Positions 47,145 to 55,796 of a stretch of DNA of 64,000 nucleotides are shown here, piece after piece. The position numbers and the translations under genes were made by a program. Origin of the DNA: Hyphomicrobiales bacterium (GTDB taxonomy: Bacteria; Pseudomonadota; Alphaproteobacteria; Rhizobiales; Beijerinckiaceae); NCBI GenBank assembly GCA_027489955.1, contig JAIXYZ010000001.1, forward strand, positions 186,001 through 250,000, given 5' to 3'. The number at the start of each line of letters is the position of its first letter. Position 1 is the stretch's first letter. The notes beneath the pieces are model-generated. The model had not been told where the DNA came from. It was given only the letters and a program-made list of their open reading frames with translations, and did not search any database.

Positions 47145-47174
47145 AATAAAAAAAGCGGCCCGGAAGGCCGCTTT
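47145..47174 (-). terminator. Intrinsic terminator of rpmB
   Basis: Read on the minus strand, AAAGCGGCC-TTCCG-GGCCGCTTT forms a 9-bp stem followed by a T-run broken by one A (TTTTTTTATT). It begins 30 bases after the rpmB stop. Confidence 0.9.
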
Positions 47175-47203
47175 CTCGTGGTCGACAAGTCAGGCTCGCG
47201 CGA

Positions 47204-47491
47204 TCAGTTCGCGGCGGCCTTCTTCTCGATCTCGCGCTTGAGCACGCGGGCGTTCTGCGAAAGGTCGCCGTCGGCGGCCTTGGCGAGGAACGCATCCAGG
47301 CCGCCGCGATGCTCGACCGAGCGCAGGGCGGAAGCGGCGATGCGCAGGCGCACCGCGCGGCCGAGCGCGTCTGACTGGAGCGTGACGCTGCACAGGTTCG
47401 GCAGGAACTTGCGCTTGGTCTTGCGGTTCGAGTGGCTGACGAGGTGGCCCGACTGGACAGCCTTGCCGGTGAGTTCGCAACGGCGCGCCAT
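47204..47491 (-). CDS. rpmB: 50S ribosomal protein L28
   Basis: A 95-residue L28. It opens [20 protein letters not shown], the usual start of the alphaproteobacterial form, then [18 protein letters not shown] and [20 protein letters not shown]. The C-terminal extension ([11 protein letters not shown]) is common in Hyphomicrobiales. The ATG at 47491 is clear; longer frames run into the leader. A good promoter lies about 95 bases upstream and a terminator 30 bases downstream, so it is a single-gene unit. Confidence 0.97.
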   Translation of the reverse strand: MARRCELTGKAVQSGHLVSHSNRKTKRKFLPNLCSVTLQSDALGRAVRLRIAASALRSVEHRGGLDAFLAKAADGDLSQNARVLKREIEKKAAAN

Positions 47492-47582
47492 GTGCGTCGT
47501 CCTTGTTCTGGCCCGCGAACGACGACGGGCCGGCACGACTTGCCGGGCGCCGACACCGCAGGTGTTCGGATTAGGTCGCGGT

Positions 47583-47611
47583 CCTATAGAGAGGCAGGCC
47601 GCCCCCGTCAA
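47583..47611 (-). promoter_or_regulatory. Promoter of rpmB
   Basis: On the minus strand TTGACG (47611-47606) and TATAGG (47588-47583) are 17 bases apart, a near-consensus housekeeping promoter. Transcription would start near 47576, giving a leader of about 85 bases. Confidence 0.75.
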
Positions 47612-47733
47612 GGACGTTGCCGCCGGGACCGCGCGTTCACGACGGCGCGAGCCGCTTCGTCGCGCCACGATATCGGCCGATTCCGAACGCAGCTATAGTG
47701 AACGGGCATGCCCGAATCGGGGAGCGGCTGACG

Positions 47734-48597
47734 ATGATGGCTGGACGGACGGCGAAGCGGACGGGCGTGGCGGCTGCAGCCGCAGGCGCCGTCGTGGCCG
47801 CCATGGCACTGCCCGCGGCCGCCGCGAGCGTGGATGCGCAATATTCGATCTCCCTCATCGGCCTGACGATCGGCACCGCCAACCTGCAGGCCAAGGTGGA
47901 ATCCAACCGCTATGACCTTGCCATGCAGGCCAAGCTATCCGGGCTGGTCGGCGCGGTGACGGGCGGCAAGGGCTCGGCGACCGCGACCGGCACGCTTGCG
48001 GGCGGGCGGATCTCGCCATCGACCTTCGCCGTGACCTCGCAGGCCTCCGACGACAGCCGGACCGTGCGCATGGCCGTGGCCGGCAACGCGGTGCAGGCGG
48101 TGGAGATCGTGCCCCCGCTGGAAGAGCGGCCGGACCGCGTGCCGGTGAAGGACACCCACAAGCGCGGCATCCTGGACCCGATGGGCGCGCTGCTCATGCC
48201 GGTGCCGGGCCGGGCGGGACCGAAGGACCCTGCGGTCTGCAACCGCACGATTCCGGTCTTCGACGGCGCCTCGCGCTTCAATCTGGTGCTCACCTATGCG
48301 GGCACGCGCAGCGTGAAGGCGGCGGGCTATACGGGCGACGTCGCCGTGTGCAAGGCGCGCTACGTGCCGATCGCCGGCCACCGGCCGACGCGGCCGGCGG
48401 TGAAGTTCATGATGGAGAACCGCGACCTGGAGGCCTGGCTCGCGCCGGTCGGCAATTCCCGCATCTTCATGCCCTACCGCATCTCCATCCGCACCATGAT
48501 CGGCACGACCGTGATGGAAGCCACGCGCTTTTCCGTGGACGGCGCCGCCGCGCCGGAGATCGACCCGGCCCCCGAGCCGGCCTCCTTCGGCAATTGA
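47734..48597 (+). CDS. DUF3108 domain exported protein
   Basis: A 287-residue protein with a signal peptide (GVAAAAAGAVVAAMALPAAA) and one DUF3108 domain: VDAQYSISLIGLTIGTANLQ, then GTLAGGRISPSTFAVTSQAS and the later block CKARYVPIAGHRPTRPAVKF with WLAPVGNSRIFMPYRISIRT. The domain is a large beta-barrel-like fold, periplasmic, of unknown function. GGGGAG lies nine bases before the first of two ATGs (47734, 47737). A TATAGT about 40 bases upstream may be its -10 box. It is divergent from rpmB, with the helicase gene following at 72 bases. Confidence 0.85.
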   Translation: MMAGRTAKRTGVAAAAAGAVVAAMALPAAAASVDAQYSISLIGLTIGTANLQAKVESNRYDLAMQAKLSGLVGAVTGGKGSATATGTLAGGRISPSTFAVTSQASDDSRTVRMAVAGNAVQAVEIVPPLEERPDRVPVKDTHKRGILDPMGALLMPVPGRAGPKDPAVCNRTIPVFDGASRFNLVLTYAGTRSVKAAGYTGDVAVCKARYVPIAGHRPTRPAVKFMMENRDLEAWLAPVGNSRIFMPYRISIRTMIGTTVMEATRFSVDGAAAPEIDPAPEPASFGN

Positions 48598-48669
48598 TCG
48601 CGAGCCGCCGCGCGGGGGCATCCCGCGGGCGTTCCCTGTGCTAAGGCGTGGCTTCCCGCCTCCGGTCCG

Positions 48670-51600
48670 ATGATGCCCCGCCGTTCGCTTCCACCCCAGG
48701 TCCGCGCCCGCGGCGTCACCGCGGTGCTCGGCCCGACCAACACTGGCAAGACCCACCTCGCCATCGAGCGCATGCTCGGCCATGCCAGCGGCATGATCGG
48801 GCTGCCGCTGCGGCTGCTCGCGCGCGAGGTCTACAACCGCGTGGTGGAGCGGGCCGGGGCCGACGCCGTGGCGCTCGTCACGGGCGAGGAGAAGATCAAG
48901 CCGCCGGGCGCGCGCTACTGGATCGCCACCGTGGAGGCGATGCCGCGCGACGTGTCGGTCGACTTCGTCGCCATCGACGAGATCCAGCTCGCCGCGGACA
49001 TGGACCGGGGCCATGTCTTCACCGACCGGCTGCTGAACCAGCGCGGCGCCTCCGAGACGCTGGTGATCGGCGCGGCGACGATGAAGCCTCTGGTGGAAGC
49101 GCTGCTGCCGGGCGCCCACATCGTATCCCGCCCGCGCCTGTCCCGGCTGAGCTTCGCCGGCGAGAAGAAAATCACCCGGCTGCCCCGGCGCTCGGCCATC
49201 GTCGCCTTCTCGGCCGACGAGGTCTACGCCATCGCCGAACTCGTCCGCCGCCAGAAGGGCGGCGCCGCGGTCGTGCTGGGCGCGCTGTCGCCGCGGACCC
49301 GCAACGCCCAGGTCGCACTCTACCAGAACGGCGACGTGGACTACCTCATCGCCACCGACGCCATCGGCATGGGGCTGAACCTCGACGTGGAGCACGTCGC
49401 CTTCGCCGCCGACCGCAAGTTCGACGGGCTGAAATACCGCCACCTGACGCCCGGAGAGATGGGCCAGATCGCGGGCCGCGCGGGGCGTTACCTCACCGAC
49501 GGCACCTTCGGCACGACCGGGCGCTGCCCGCCCCTGGACGCGGATATCGTGGAGCGGCTGGAGGAACATGCCTTCGAGCCGATCCGCATGCTGCAATGGC
49601 GCAATCCGGACCTCGACTTCTCCTCTGTGGCGGCGCTTCAGGCGAGCCTGGCGCGAACGCCGGCGGAGCCCGGCCTGACCCGCGCGCCCCTGGCCGACGA
49701 CGAGCTGTCGCTGGAGGCGGCGCTCAAGGACGACGACATCCGACATCTTGCCCGCGGCCTGTCGGCGGTGGAGCGGCTGTGGGAGGTCGCCCAGGTGCCG
49801 GACTACCGCAAGGTCGCGCCCGCCGCCCACGCGGACCTGGTGGCCACGCTCTACCGTTTCCTGATGAAGGGCGGGCGCATCCCGGAGGACTGGTTCGCGC
49901 GGCAGATCGGCCATGTGGACCGGATCGATGGCGATATCGACACGCTCTCGGCCCGGATCGCCCAGGTGCGGACATGGACCTTCGTGGCAAATCGCGGGGA
50001 CTGGCTGGCCGATCCGGAGCATTGGCAGGGCGTTGCCCGTCAGGTAGAGGACAATCTGTCCGACGCCCTGCACGAAAAGCTGGCCCAGCGCTTCGTGGAT
50101 CGCCGGACGAGCGTGTTGATGCGGCGGCTCAGAGAGAACGGAATGCTCGAAGCGGAAATCCAGGCGACCGGCGACGTCCTCGTCGCGGGCCAGCATGTCG
50201 GCACGCTTCACGGCTTCCAGTTCGCGCCCGATATCCGCGGCGACAGCGCCGAGGACCGGGCCCTGCGCGCCGCCGCCGCCAAGGCCCTGGCCGGCGAGAT
50301 CGAGAAGCGCGCCGACCGCCTGGCGGAAGCCGGCGACGACAGCTTCGTCCTGTCCACCGACGGCACCCTGCGCTGGAACGGCGAGGCCATCGGCAAGCTG
50401 GTCGCCGGCGACAAGACGCTGGCGCCACGCGTGCGCCTCCTGGCCGACGAGCAACTCACCGGTGCCGCTCGCGACAAGGTGGAGAACCGGGCCTCGGCCT
50501 GGGTTGCGGCCCGCATCGGCAAGCTGCTCGGGCCGCTTCTCGTGCTGGAGAACCCGCCGGACCTGACCGGAGTCGCACGCGGCATCGCGTTCCAGATCGC
50601 CGAGGCGCTCGGCGTGCTCGACCGCGCCCGCGTCGCCGACGAGGTCAAGGGGCTCGACCAGACCGCGCGGGCGGCCCTGCGCGCCCATGGCGTGCGCTTC
50701 GGCGCCTACCACCTCTATCTGCCGGCCCTGTTGAAGCCCGCCCCGCGCGCGCTCGCCTGCCAGCTCCATGCGCTCAAGCATGGCGAGCCCGGCATGAAGG
50801 GCCTCGACGAGCTGCCGAGCCTCGCCGCCTCGGGCCGCACCTCGATCGCGGTGGACGAGGAGATCGACAAGGGCCTGTACCGGGCCGCCGGCTTCCGCGT
50901 CTGCGGCAACCGCGCGATCCGCGTCGACATCCTGGAGCGTCTGGCGGACCTGATCCGCCCGGCCATCCAGTACCGCCCGGGCACGACGCCTGGCGAGCCG
51001 CCGCCCGGCGCCGCCGACAATGACGGCTTCGTCGTCACCGTGGCGATGACCTCGCTCGCCGGCTGCGCGGGCGAGGACTTCGCCGCCATCCTCAAGAGCC
51101 TCGGCTACGTGCTGGAGCGCCGGCCCGGTCCGGCGATCACCCGCGCCATCGTGCCGCTCGCGCCCGCCGCGCCCCTCGCTGAGGCGAAGGGCGCCGAGCC
51201 CGCCGCCGTCCCCGGTGACGGGGGTGAAGCCGCCGAGGCGCCTGCCGCGACCGGGGCCGAGGCCGCACAGGAGCCGGACGCCGCCATCGATGCGTCCGGG
51301 GAGACGCCCGGCGAGACCGTTTCGTCAGATGCGCCCGCGACGGAGGCATCGACGCCGGCAGCCGGGAGCCCGGCTGACGCGGAAGCTGCGGACATGGGTG
51401 CGGCCGAGACGTCGCCCGATGACGCGCCGACTGCGGCGCCCGTCGAGGCGCAGGCGGCCGAGGCCGTTGCCGCGGGCGATGCGCCCGCCACGGACGATGC
51501 TCCTGCCGAAGCAACGTCATCGGACTCCGCGCCCGCCGAGCCGGAACTCATCGAGGTCTGGCGGCCCCACCGCCGCAACCATCACGCGTCCGGACGGCCC

Positions 51601-52011
51601 CAGCATCGGCGCGATGACCGGCAGCCCCGGCGCGACGGCGGCCAGCGCCGCCCCGGCCAGGATCGCGCGGGTCAGGATCGCTCAGGTCAGGATCGCCCGG
51701 CCCAGGGCGAGGGCGGCCAGGCCCGCGGCGCCGGCGATCGTCCCCGGCGGCAGGACGGCGGCCCCCAGCGCCAGGGACGTCCCGGCGGCGAGCGGCGGCC
51801 CGAGGGCGAGCGTCCGCGCGACGGACGGCCGGACCGGCAGAGCCGCGGCGCTCCGCGTCCCGACCGGCGCGAGCGGGACGGCCGCGCCGAACGGCCTTTC
51901 TTCCAGGACCAGAAGCCCAAGGCCGATCGCCAGCCCGATCCCAACTCGCCGTTCGCGAAGCTGCTGGCGCTGAAGCAGCAGCTCGAGAACAAGGACGACG
52001 GCAAACGGTGA
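48670..52011 (+). CDS. SUV3-like RNA/DNA helicase with long disordered tail
   Basis: A 1113-residue superfamily 2 helicase related to mitochondrial SUV3. Motifs: Walker A LGPTNTGKTHLAIERMLGHA, IDEIQLAADMDRGH (motif II as DEIQ), and the second RecA domain with ATDAIGMGLNLDVEHVAFAA and GEMGQIAGRAGRYLTDGTFG. The Suv3 C-terminal helical domain follows to about residue 800. From about residue 840 on, the protein is low-complexity: first Ala/Glu/Pro-rich, then Arg/Gln/Gly/Asp-rich with short repeats (RAGQDRSGQDRP), ending SPFAKLLALKQQLENKDDGK. Such tails may bind RNA or nucleases. It overlaps nothing but is 7 bases from the S4 gene. Confidence 0.92.
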   Translation: MMPRRSLPPQVRARGVTAVLGPTNTGKTHLAIERMLGHASGMIGLPLRLLAREVYNRVVERAGADAVALVTGEEKIKPPGARYWIATVEAMPRDVSVDFVAIDEIQLAADMDRGHVFTDRLLNQRGASETLVIGAATMKPLVEALLPGAHIVSRPRLSRLSFAGEKKITRLPRRSAIVAFSADEVYAIAELVRRQKGGAAVVLGALSPRTRNAQVALYQNGDVDYLIATDAIGMGLNLDVEHVAFAADRKFDGLKYRHLTPGEMGQIAGRAGRYLTDGTFGTTGRCPPLDADIVERLEEHAFEPIRMLQWRNPDLDFSSVAALQASLARTPAEPGLTRAPLADDELSLEAALKDDDIRHLARGLSAVERLWEVAQVPDYRKVAPAAHADLVATLYRFLMKGGRIPEDWFARQIGHVDRIDGDIDTLSARIAQVRTWTFVANRGDWLADPEHWQGVARQVEDNLSDALHEKLAQRFVDRRTSVLMRRLRENGMLEAEIQATGDVLVAGQHVGTLHGFQFAPDIRGDSAEDRALRAAAAKALAGEIEKRADRLAEAGDDSFVLSTDGTLRWNGEAIGKLVAGDKTLAPRVRLLADEQLTGAARDKVENRASAWVAARIGKLLGPLLVLENPPDLTGVARGIAFQIAEALGVLDRARVADEVKGLDQTARAALRAHGVRFGAYHLYLPALLKPAPRALACQLHALKHGEPGMKGLDELPSLAASGRTSIAVDEEIDKGLYRAAGFRVCGNRAIRVDILERLADLIRPAIQYRPGTTPGEPPPGAADNDGFVVTVAMTSLAGCAGEDFAAILKSLGYVLERRPGPAITRAIVPLAPAAPLAEAKGAEPAAVPGDGGEAAEAPAATGAEAAQEPDAAIDASGETPGETVSSDAPATEASTPAAGSPADAEAADMGAAETSPDDAPTAAPVEAQAAEAVAAGDAPATDDAPAEATSSDSAPAEPELIEVWRPHRRNHHASGRPQHRRDDRQPRRDGGQRRPGQDRAGQDRSGQDRPAQGEGGQARGAGDRPRRQDGGPQRQGRPGGERRPEGERPRDGRPDRQSRGAPRPDRRERDGRAERPFFQDQKPKADRQPDPNSPFAKLLALKQQLENKDDGKR
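51654..51698 (+). repeat. Short 15-base tandem repeat inside the helicase gene
   Basis: Three imperfect copies of a 15-base unit around GGTCAGGATCGC encode the successive GQDRA/GQDRS/GQDRP pentapeptides of the disordered tail. Period 15 keeps the frame, so copy number can change without breaking the gene. Confidence 0.7.
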
Positions 52012-52018
52012 GCCTCCG

Positions 52019-52348
52019 GTGAGCCGGAAGGACGCCCGGACGCAGGGCCGCGAGGCGGCCCCCGAGGCGCCTGCCGTCCGCATCCGCCTGGACAAGTGGC
52101 TCTGGTTCGCGCGCTTCGGCCGCACACGCACGCTCGCCGCCACCTATGTGGAGGAGGGGCGCGTTCGCGTCGACGGCCGGCGGACCGTCGATCCCGCCTA
52201 CCGGGTGAGGGTGGGCCACGTGCTCACGCTCGCGCTGCCGGGCCAGACGCGGGTCGTCGAGGTTCTCGACACCGGTGAGCGCCGGCAGGGCGCTCCCGCG
52301 GCGGCCCTGCTCTACCGCGACCTCACCGAGCCGTCCGATCCGCCCTGA
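52019..52348 (+). CDS. S4-domain RNA-binding protein (Hsp15-like)
   Basis: A 109-residue protein with a single S4 domain: IRLDKWLWFARFGRTRTLAA then TYVEEGRVRVDGRRTVDPAY and VGHVLTLALPGQTRVVEVL. It matches Hsp15/HslR, which binds stalled 50S subunits carrying nascent chains and helps recycle them after heat stress. The start is GTG, 7 bases after the helicase stop, so the two form one transcription unit. Confidence 0.9.
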   Translation: MSRKDARTQGREAAPEAPAVRIRLDKWLWFARFGRTRTLAATYVEEGRVRVDGRRTVDPAYRVRVGHVLTLALPGQTRVVEVLDTGERRQGAPAAALLYRDLTEPSDPP

Positions 52349-52525
52349 GGGGCGGGGCGCTGCGACGGCGCCGCGCTTGCGCGGGCGGCGGCGTCGGGAT
52401 AGACGAGCGCGGTCCGCGCGTCCGGCGCGGGCCAATTCAGACGATCCACCGACGGATCCTGCGAATTGGGGCCGGCCCCGGCTGTGGCCCCAAGCGCGGA
52501 TCGAGACGTCCGGAGACGAGCGCGG

Positions 52526-52861
52526 ATGACCTACGTCGTCACTGAAAACTGCATCAAGTGCAAGTACATGGACTGCGTCGAGGTCTGCCCCGTGGATTGT
52601 TTCTACGAGGGCGAGAACATGCTCGTCATCCATCCGGACGAATGCATCGATTGCGGCGTCTGCGAGCCGGAATGCCCGGCCGAGGCCATCAAGCCCGATA
52701 CCGAGCCGGGTCTCGAGAGCTGGCTGAAGCTCAACGCCGAATATGCCAAGACCTGGCCCAACATCACCCAGAAGAAGGATGCGCCGGAGGACGCCAAGTC
52801 GTTCGACGGCAAGCCCGGAAAGCTGGAGCTGTTCTCGCCGGAGCCCGGCGAGGGCGACTGA
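52526..52861 (+). CDS. fdxA: 7Fe ferredoxin FdxA
   Basis: A 111-residue ferredoxin with one [3Fe-4S] and one [4Fe-4S] cluster. The first cluster site is [20 protein letters not shown] and the second [16 protein letters not shown], with the C-terminal extension ([20 protein letters not shown]) usual in proteobacterial FdxA. It is a soluble electron carrier. The ATG at 52526 is chosen because the protein starts [11 protein letters not shown] there; upstream in-frame bases are not coding. fdxA-carD is a conserved neighbour pair. Confidence 0.95.
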   Translation: MTYVVTENCIKCKYMDCVEVCPVDCFYEGENMLVIHPDECIDCGVCEPECPAEAIKPDTEPGLESWLKLNAEYAKTWPNITQKKDAPEDAKSFDGKPGKLELFSPEPGEGD

Positions 52862-53220
52862 CCGCGAGCGTCCCTGCGATCCCGCCCGCGCCGGCCCGGC
52901 ATGCGGGCGTGCCGCCCCCCCGCGCCGCGGGGCTGCCTTTGATTCGCTTGGACTTTTGTGATATACACTTCCCCGAGGTCAAGTCCGTCCGGTGCGCGCC
53001 GGCATTATCGATCCGGCAGCGCTCTCCAACCCACGAGTGCAGGCCGTCGAGAGCGTCGTTCGAGCGCCGGTCCCCGGCGTCTCTTCCGCAGCCGTGGTCT
53101 TGACTTCCGTTTCGCGCCCCTGCCTCCGGCGGGGGCCCCGTTCATGGAGAGAGCCGGGTTTGCCCGGCTCAAATCCCGATCCGCCGCTTAGGCGGACGAC
53201 AGGCCAGGAGTCGAGCAGGA
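52862..53220. other. Long intergenic region / carD leader
   Basis: 359 bases with no convincing gene. It contains a good promoter at 52939-52967 and then a GC-rich leader of about 245 bases. Two hairpins stand near its end: GAGCCGGG-TTTG-CCCGGCTC (53151-53170) and CCGCC-GCTTA-GGCGG (53181-53195). A 15-codon frame from ATG 53144 to TAG 53191 spans the first hairpin but has no good ribosome site. Confidence 0.6.
52939..52967 (+). promoter_or_regulatory. Promoter of carD
   Basis: TTGATT (52939-52944) and TATACA (52962-52967) are separated by exactly 17 bases. In this GC-rich setting the AT-rich block GTGATATACACTT stands out. It predicts a start near 52974 and a 5' leader of about 245 bases before carD. 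Confidence 0.65.
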
Positions 53221-53808
53221 ATGTCGAGCCCCAAGAAGACTGTCACGCGTCAAGGCTTCAAGACCGGCGAGGCGATCGTATACCCCGCCCACGGCGTGGG
53301 CGAGATCGTCGCCATCGAGGAGCAGGAGGTCGCGGGCTTCAAGCTCGAACTGTTCGTGATCAGCTTCCTGAAGGACAAGATGACGCTGCGCGTCCCCACC
53401 GCGAAGGCGGCGACGGTCGGCATGCGCAAGCTGTCCGAGCCCGCGCTCGTGGTGAAGGCGCTGCACACGCTGACCGGCCGTGCCCGGGTGAAGCGGACCA
53501 TGTGGTCCCGCCGCGCCCAGGAATACGAGGCGAAGATCAATTCCGGCGACCTGATCGCCGTGGCCGAGGTCGTGCGCGACCTGCACCGGTCCGAGGCCCA
53601 GCCGGAGCAGTCCTATTCCGAGCGCCAGCTTTACGAAGCCGCCATCGAGCGGATCGTCAGCGAGATCGCGGCGGTGAACCGCATCACCGAGACCGAGGCG
53701 ACTAAGCTGGTCGAGGAGAACCTCGCCAAGGGTCCCAAGCGCGGCCGCGCCGCCGAGGAGACCGAGGCGGAAGCCTCCGAGGACGACGTGCAGGAAGAGG
53801 CGGCCTGA
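53221..53808 (+). CDS. carD: CarD-family RNA polymerase-binding transcription regulator
   Basis: A 195-residue CarD/CdnL-type protein that binds RNA polymerase and stabilises open promoter complexes, mainly at rRNA and housekeeping promoters. The N-terminal RNA polymerase interaction domain is FKTGEAIVYPAHGVGEIVAI followed by LFVISFLKDKMTLRVPTAKA; the C-terminal helical part starts WSRRAQEYEAKINSGDLIAV with VAEVVRDLHR and QSYSERQLYEAAIERIVSEI. The end is acidic low-complexity. AGGA precedes the ATG. It has its own promoter and a long leader. Confidence 0.94.
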   Translation: MSSPKKTVTRQGFKTGEAIVYPAHGVGEIVAIEEQEVAGFKLELFVISFLKDKMTLRVPTAKAATVGMRKLSEPALVVKALHTLTGRARVKRTMWSRRAQEYEAKINSGDLIAVAEVVRDLHRSEAQPEQSYSERQLYEAAIERIVSEIAAVNRITETEATKLVEENLAKGPKRGRAAEETEAEASEDDVQEEAA

Positions 53809-53840
53809 TCGGCTCTTCTCCCGTCGCAGTTGAAAAGCAC

Positions 53841-53866
53841 GAAGCCCGGCAGCGATGCCGGGCTTC
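53841..53866. terminator. Hairpin between carD and the convergent hydrolase gene
   Basis: GAAGCCCGGCA-GCGA-TGCCGGGCTTC is a perfect 11-bp stem with a GCGA loop. On the minus strand it is followed by GTGCTTTTC, a short T-run; on the plus strand no T-run follows. It probably ends transcription from both convergent genes, better for the minus strand. Confidence 0.7.
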
Positions 53867-53893
53867 TCAGCTATTGGGGCCTGGCTGTCGCCG

Positions 53894-54757
53894 TCAGGCC
53901 AGTTCCTTGCGGAAGAAGGCGATCGTGCGCTCCCAGGCGGTGGCGGCGACCTTGGCGTCGTAGCGCTCGGTGCTGGTGTCGTTGTTGAAGGCGTGGTTGG
54001 CGCCCTCGTAGATGTGGATCGTGTGGCGCACGCCCGCCGCCTTCAGTGCCGCCTCGTAGTCGGGAATGCCGGCATTGATGCGGGTGTCGAGCCCGCCATA
54101 CTGGAGCAGGAGCGGCGCCTTGATCCGGGCCGCCTGATCGGCCGGCGGCGACACGCCGTAATAGACGACGCCCGCATCGAGTTCGGGCGCCTCCACGGCC
54201 AGGATGTTCACGGTCCCGCCGCCCCAGCAGAACCCGACCGCGCCAGCCTTGCCGTTGCCGCCCGCATGGGCCTTGAGCGCTGACAGCGCGGCCCTGCCCT
54301 GGGCCACGACGCGGGCCCGGTCCAGCCGGGTGAACATGTCCCGCGCGGCATCCGGATCGGCCGGCGTGCCGCCGAGCGGCGCCAGGAAATCGAGCCCCAG
54401 CGCTAGGAAGCCCTCGGCCGCCATGCGCCGCGTCACGTCCTGGATATGCGGGTTGAGGCCGCGGTTCTCGTGGATGACCAGAACGGCCGGTGCCTGGCCG
54501 CCCGCGGCGGGCGCGGCGAGGTAGCCCTTGAGGGCGACGCCGTCGCGCATCTCCTCGAAGGCCGAAACGCGGATGCGCGGGTCGGTCTCGGCGACGATGG
54601 CGGCGCGGGCATAGTTGGGCTCCAGCACGGCGAGCGCTGCCTGCACGGCGCCGGCGGAACCGAGCAGCACGCCCAGCCGCTCGAGGAAGACCCGCCGCGG
54701 CAGAGGCTTGTGGGTGTACTCGTCGTAGAGCGCGATCACGTCCTGTTGAAGCTTCAT
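53894..54757 (-). CDS. Dienelactone hydrolase-family protein
   Basis: A 287-residue alpha/beta hydrolase. A short N-terminal helical part (YDEYTHKPLPRRVFLERLGV then a hydrophobic stretch LLGSAGAVQAALAVL) resembles the Tat/membrane-associated start of one DLH subgroup. The core has VLVIHENRGLNPHIQDVTRR, the nucleophile elbow GFCWGGGTVNILA with the DLH-type Cys, LLLQYGGLDTRINAGI with the Asp, and EGANHAFNNDTS with the His. The exact substrate is unknown. AGAGGAGG lies five bases before the ATG, an unusually strong ribosome site. Confidence 0.9.
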   Translation of the reverse strand: MKLQQDVIALYDEYTHKPLPRRVFLERLGVLLGSAGAVQAALAVLEPNYARAAIVAETDPRIRVSAFEEMRDGVALKGYLAAPAAGGQAPAVLVIHENRGLNPHIQDVTRRMAAEGFLALGLDFLAPLGGTPADPDAARDMFTRLDRARVVAQGRAALSALKAHAGGNGKAGAVGFCWGGGTVNILAVEAPELDAGVVYYGVSPPADQAARIKAPLLLQYGGLDTRINAGIPDYEAALKAAGVRHTIHIYEGANHAFNNDTSTERYDAKVAATAWERTIAFFRKELA

Positions 54758-54908
54758 CCGGTCCTCCTCTGGCGCCGATACGCTAGCGCCAGCGGAACAT
54801 CCTGTCTCTCCGGCCCATTGACGACTGGCCGGAACGTGATCCGGCGGGACCGGGGCGGCGTAGACGGCATGAAGCGGTCGCTCCGCTCCGGCCGAAGGGA
54901 GTAGCGCA

Positions 54909-55781
54909 GTGAACGACGTCGTCGATGCCCAGCGCCAGTATGTGAAGGCTGCCATGCGCGCGCCCTTCCTCGAACGCGAGGAGGAGCGGGCCCTCGCGGT
55001 GCGCTGGCGCGACCAGCGCGATCAGGACGCCCTGCACCGCCTGACCTCCGCCCATATGCGCCTGGTCATCGCCATGGCTGGCCGGTTCCGCAATTACGGC
55101 CTGCCGGCGGCGGACCTGATCCAGGAGGGCAATGTCGGCCTCCTGGAGGCGGCCTCGCGGTTCGAGCCCGATCGGGACGTGCGTTTCTCGACCTACGCCA
55201 CCTGGTGGATCCGGGCCTCGATGCAGGACTACATCCTGCGCAACTGGTCGATCGTCCGGGGCGGTACGAGCTCCAACCAGAAGGCGCTGTTCTTCAACCT
55301 GCGCCGGCTGCGCGCCAAGCTGTCCCGCCAGGGCCAGGAGCGCATGAGCCACGACGTCTATGGCGAGATCGCCACGGCGCTCGGCGTGCCGGTCGCGGAC
55401 GTCGCCGCCATGGATGCGCGGCTCTCCGGGCCGGACACATCGCTCAACGCCGCCGTGGGCGATGCCGACGAATCCGGCGCGGAGCGGATGGATTTCCTGA
55501 AGGACACCGCGCCGCTGCCGGACGAGGTCGTCGGCGACACGATCGACAGCGAGCGCCGCCGCAAATGGCTGCGCTCGGCGCTGCGCGTCCTCAACGAGCG
55601 CGAGTTGCGGATCCTGAAGGAGCGGCGGCTCAGGGATAGCGAGAGCGTCACGCTGGAGACGCTGGGCGGGCGGCTGGGCATCTCCAAGGAGCGCGTCCGC
55701 CAGATCGAGAACCGCGCCCTCGAAAAGGTGCGCCGCGAGCTTCTGACCCGCTACCCGCATCTTGCCGCCAGCTACGCCTGA
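54909..55781 (+). CDS. rpoH: RNA polymerase sigma-32 factor (RpoH-type)
   Basis: A 290-residue heat-shock-type sigma factor. Region 2 reads LTSAHMRLVIAMAGRFRNYG, LIQEGNVGLLEAASRFEPDR and FSTYATWWIRASMQDYILRN. The RpoH box is present as SNQKALFFNLRRLRAKL. Region 4 ends with LGGRLGISKERVRQIENRAL. Hyphomicrobiales often carry more than one RpoH; this one lies near carD and fdxA and resembles the RpoH2 class linked to oxidative stress, which is inference. The start is GTG with GGGAG seven bases ahead. Confidence 0.92.
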   Translation: MNDVVDAQRQYVKAAMRAPFLEREEERALAVRWRDQRDQDALHRLTSAHMRLVIAMAGRFRNYGLPAADLIQEGNVGLLEAASRFEPDRDVRFSTYATWWIRASMQDYILRNWSIVRGGTSSNQKALFFNLRRLRAKLSRQGQERMSHDVYGEIATALGVPVADVAAMDARLSGPDTSLNAAVGDADESGAERMDFLKDTAPLPDEVVGDTIDSERRRKWLRSALRVLNERELRILKERRLRDSESVTLETLGGRLGISKERVRQIENRALEKVRRELLTRYPHLAASYA

Positions 55782-55796
55782 GCGGCGCCTGACACC

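Noticed and set aside
53144-53191. 15-codon leader peptide before carD
   Set aside because: No ribosome site and no special codon content; kept only as part of the leader finding.
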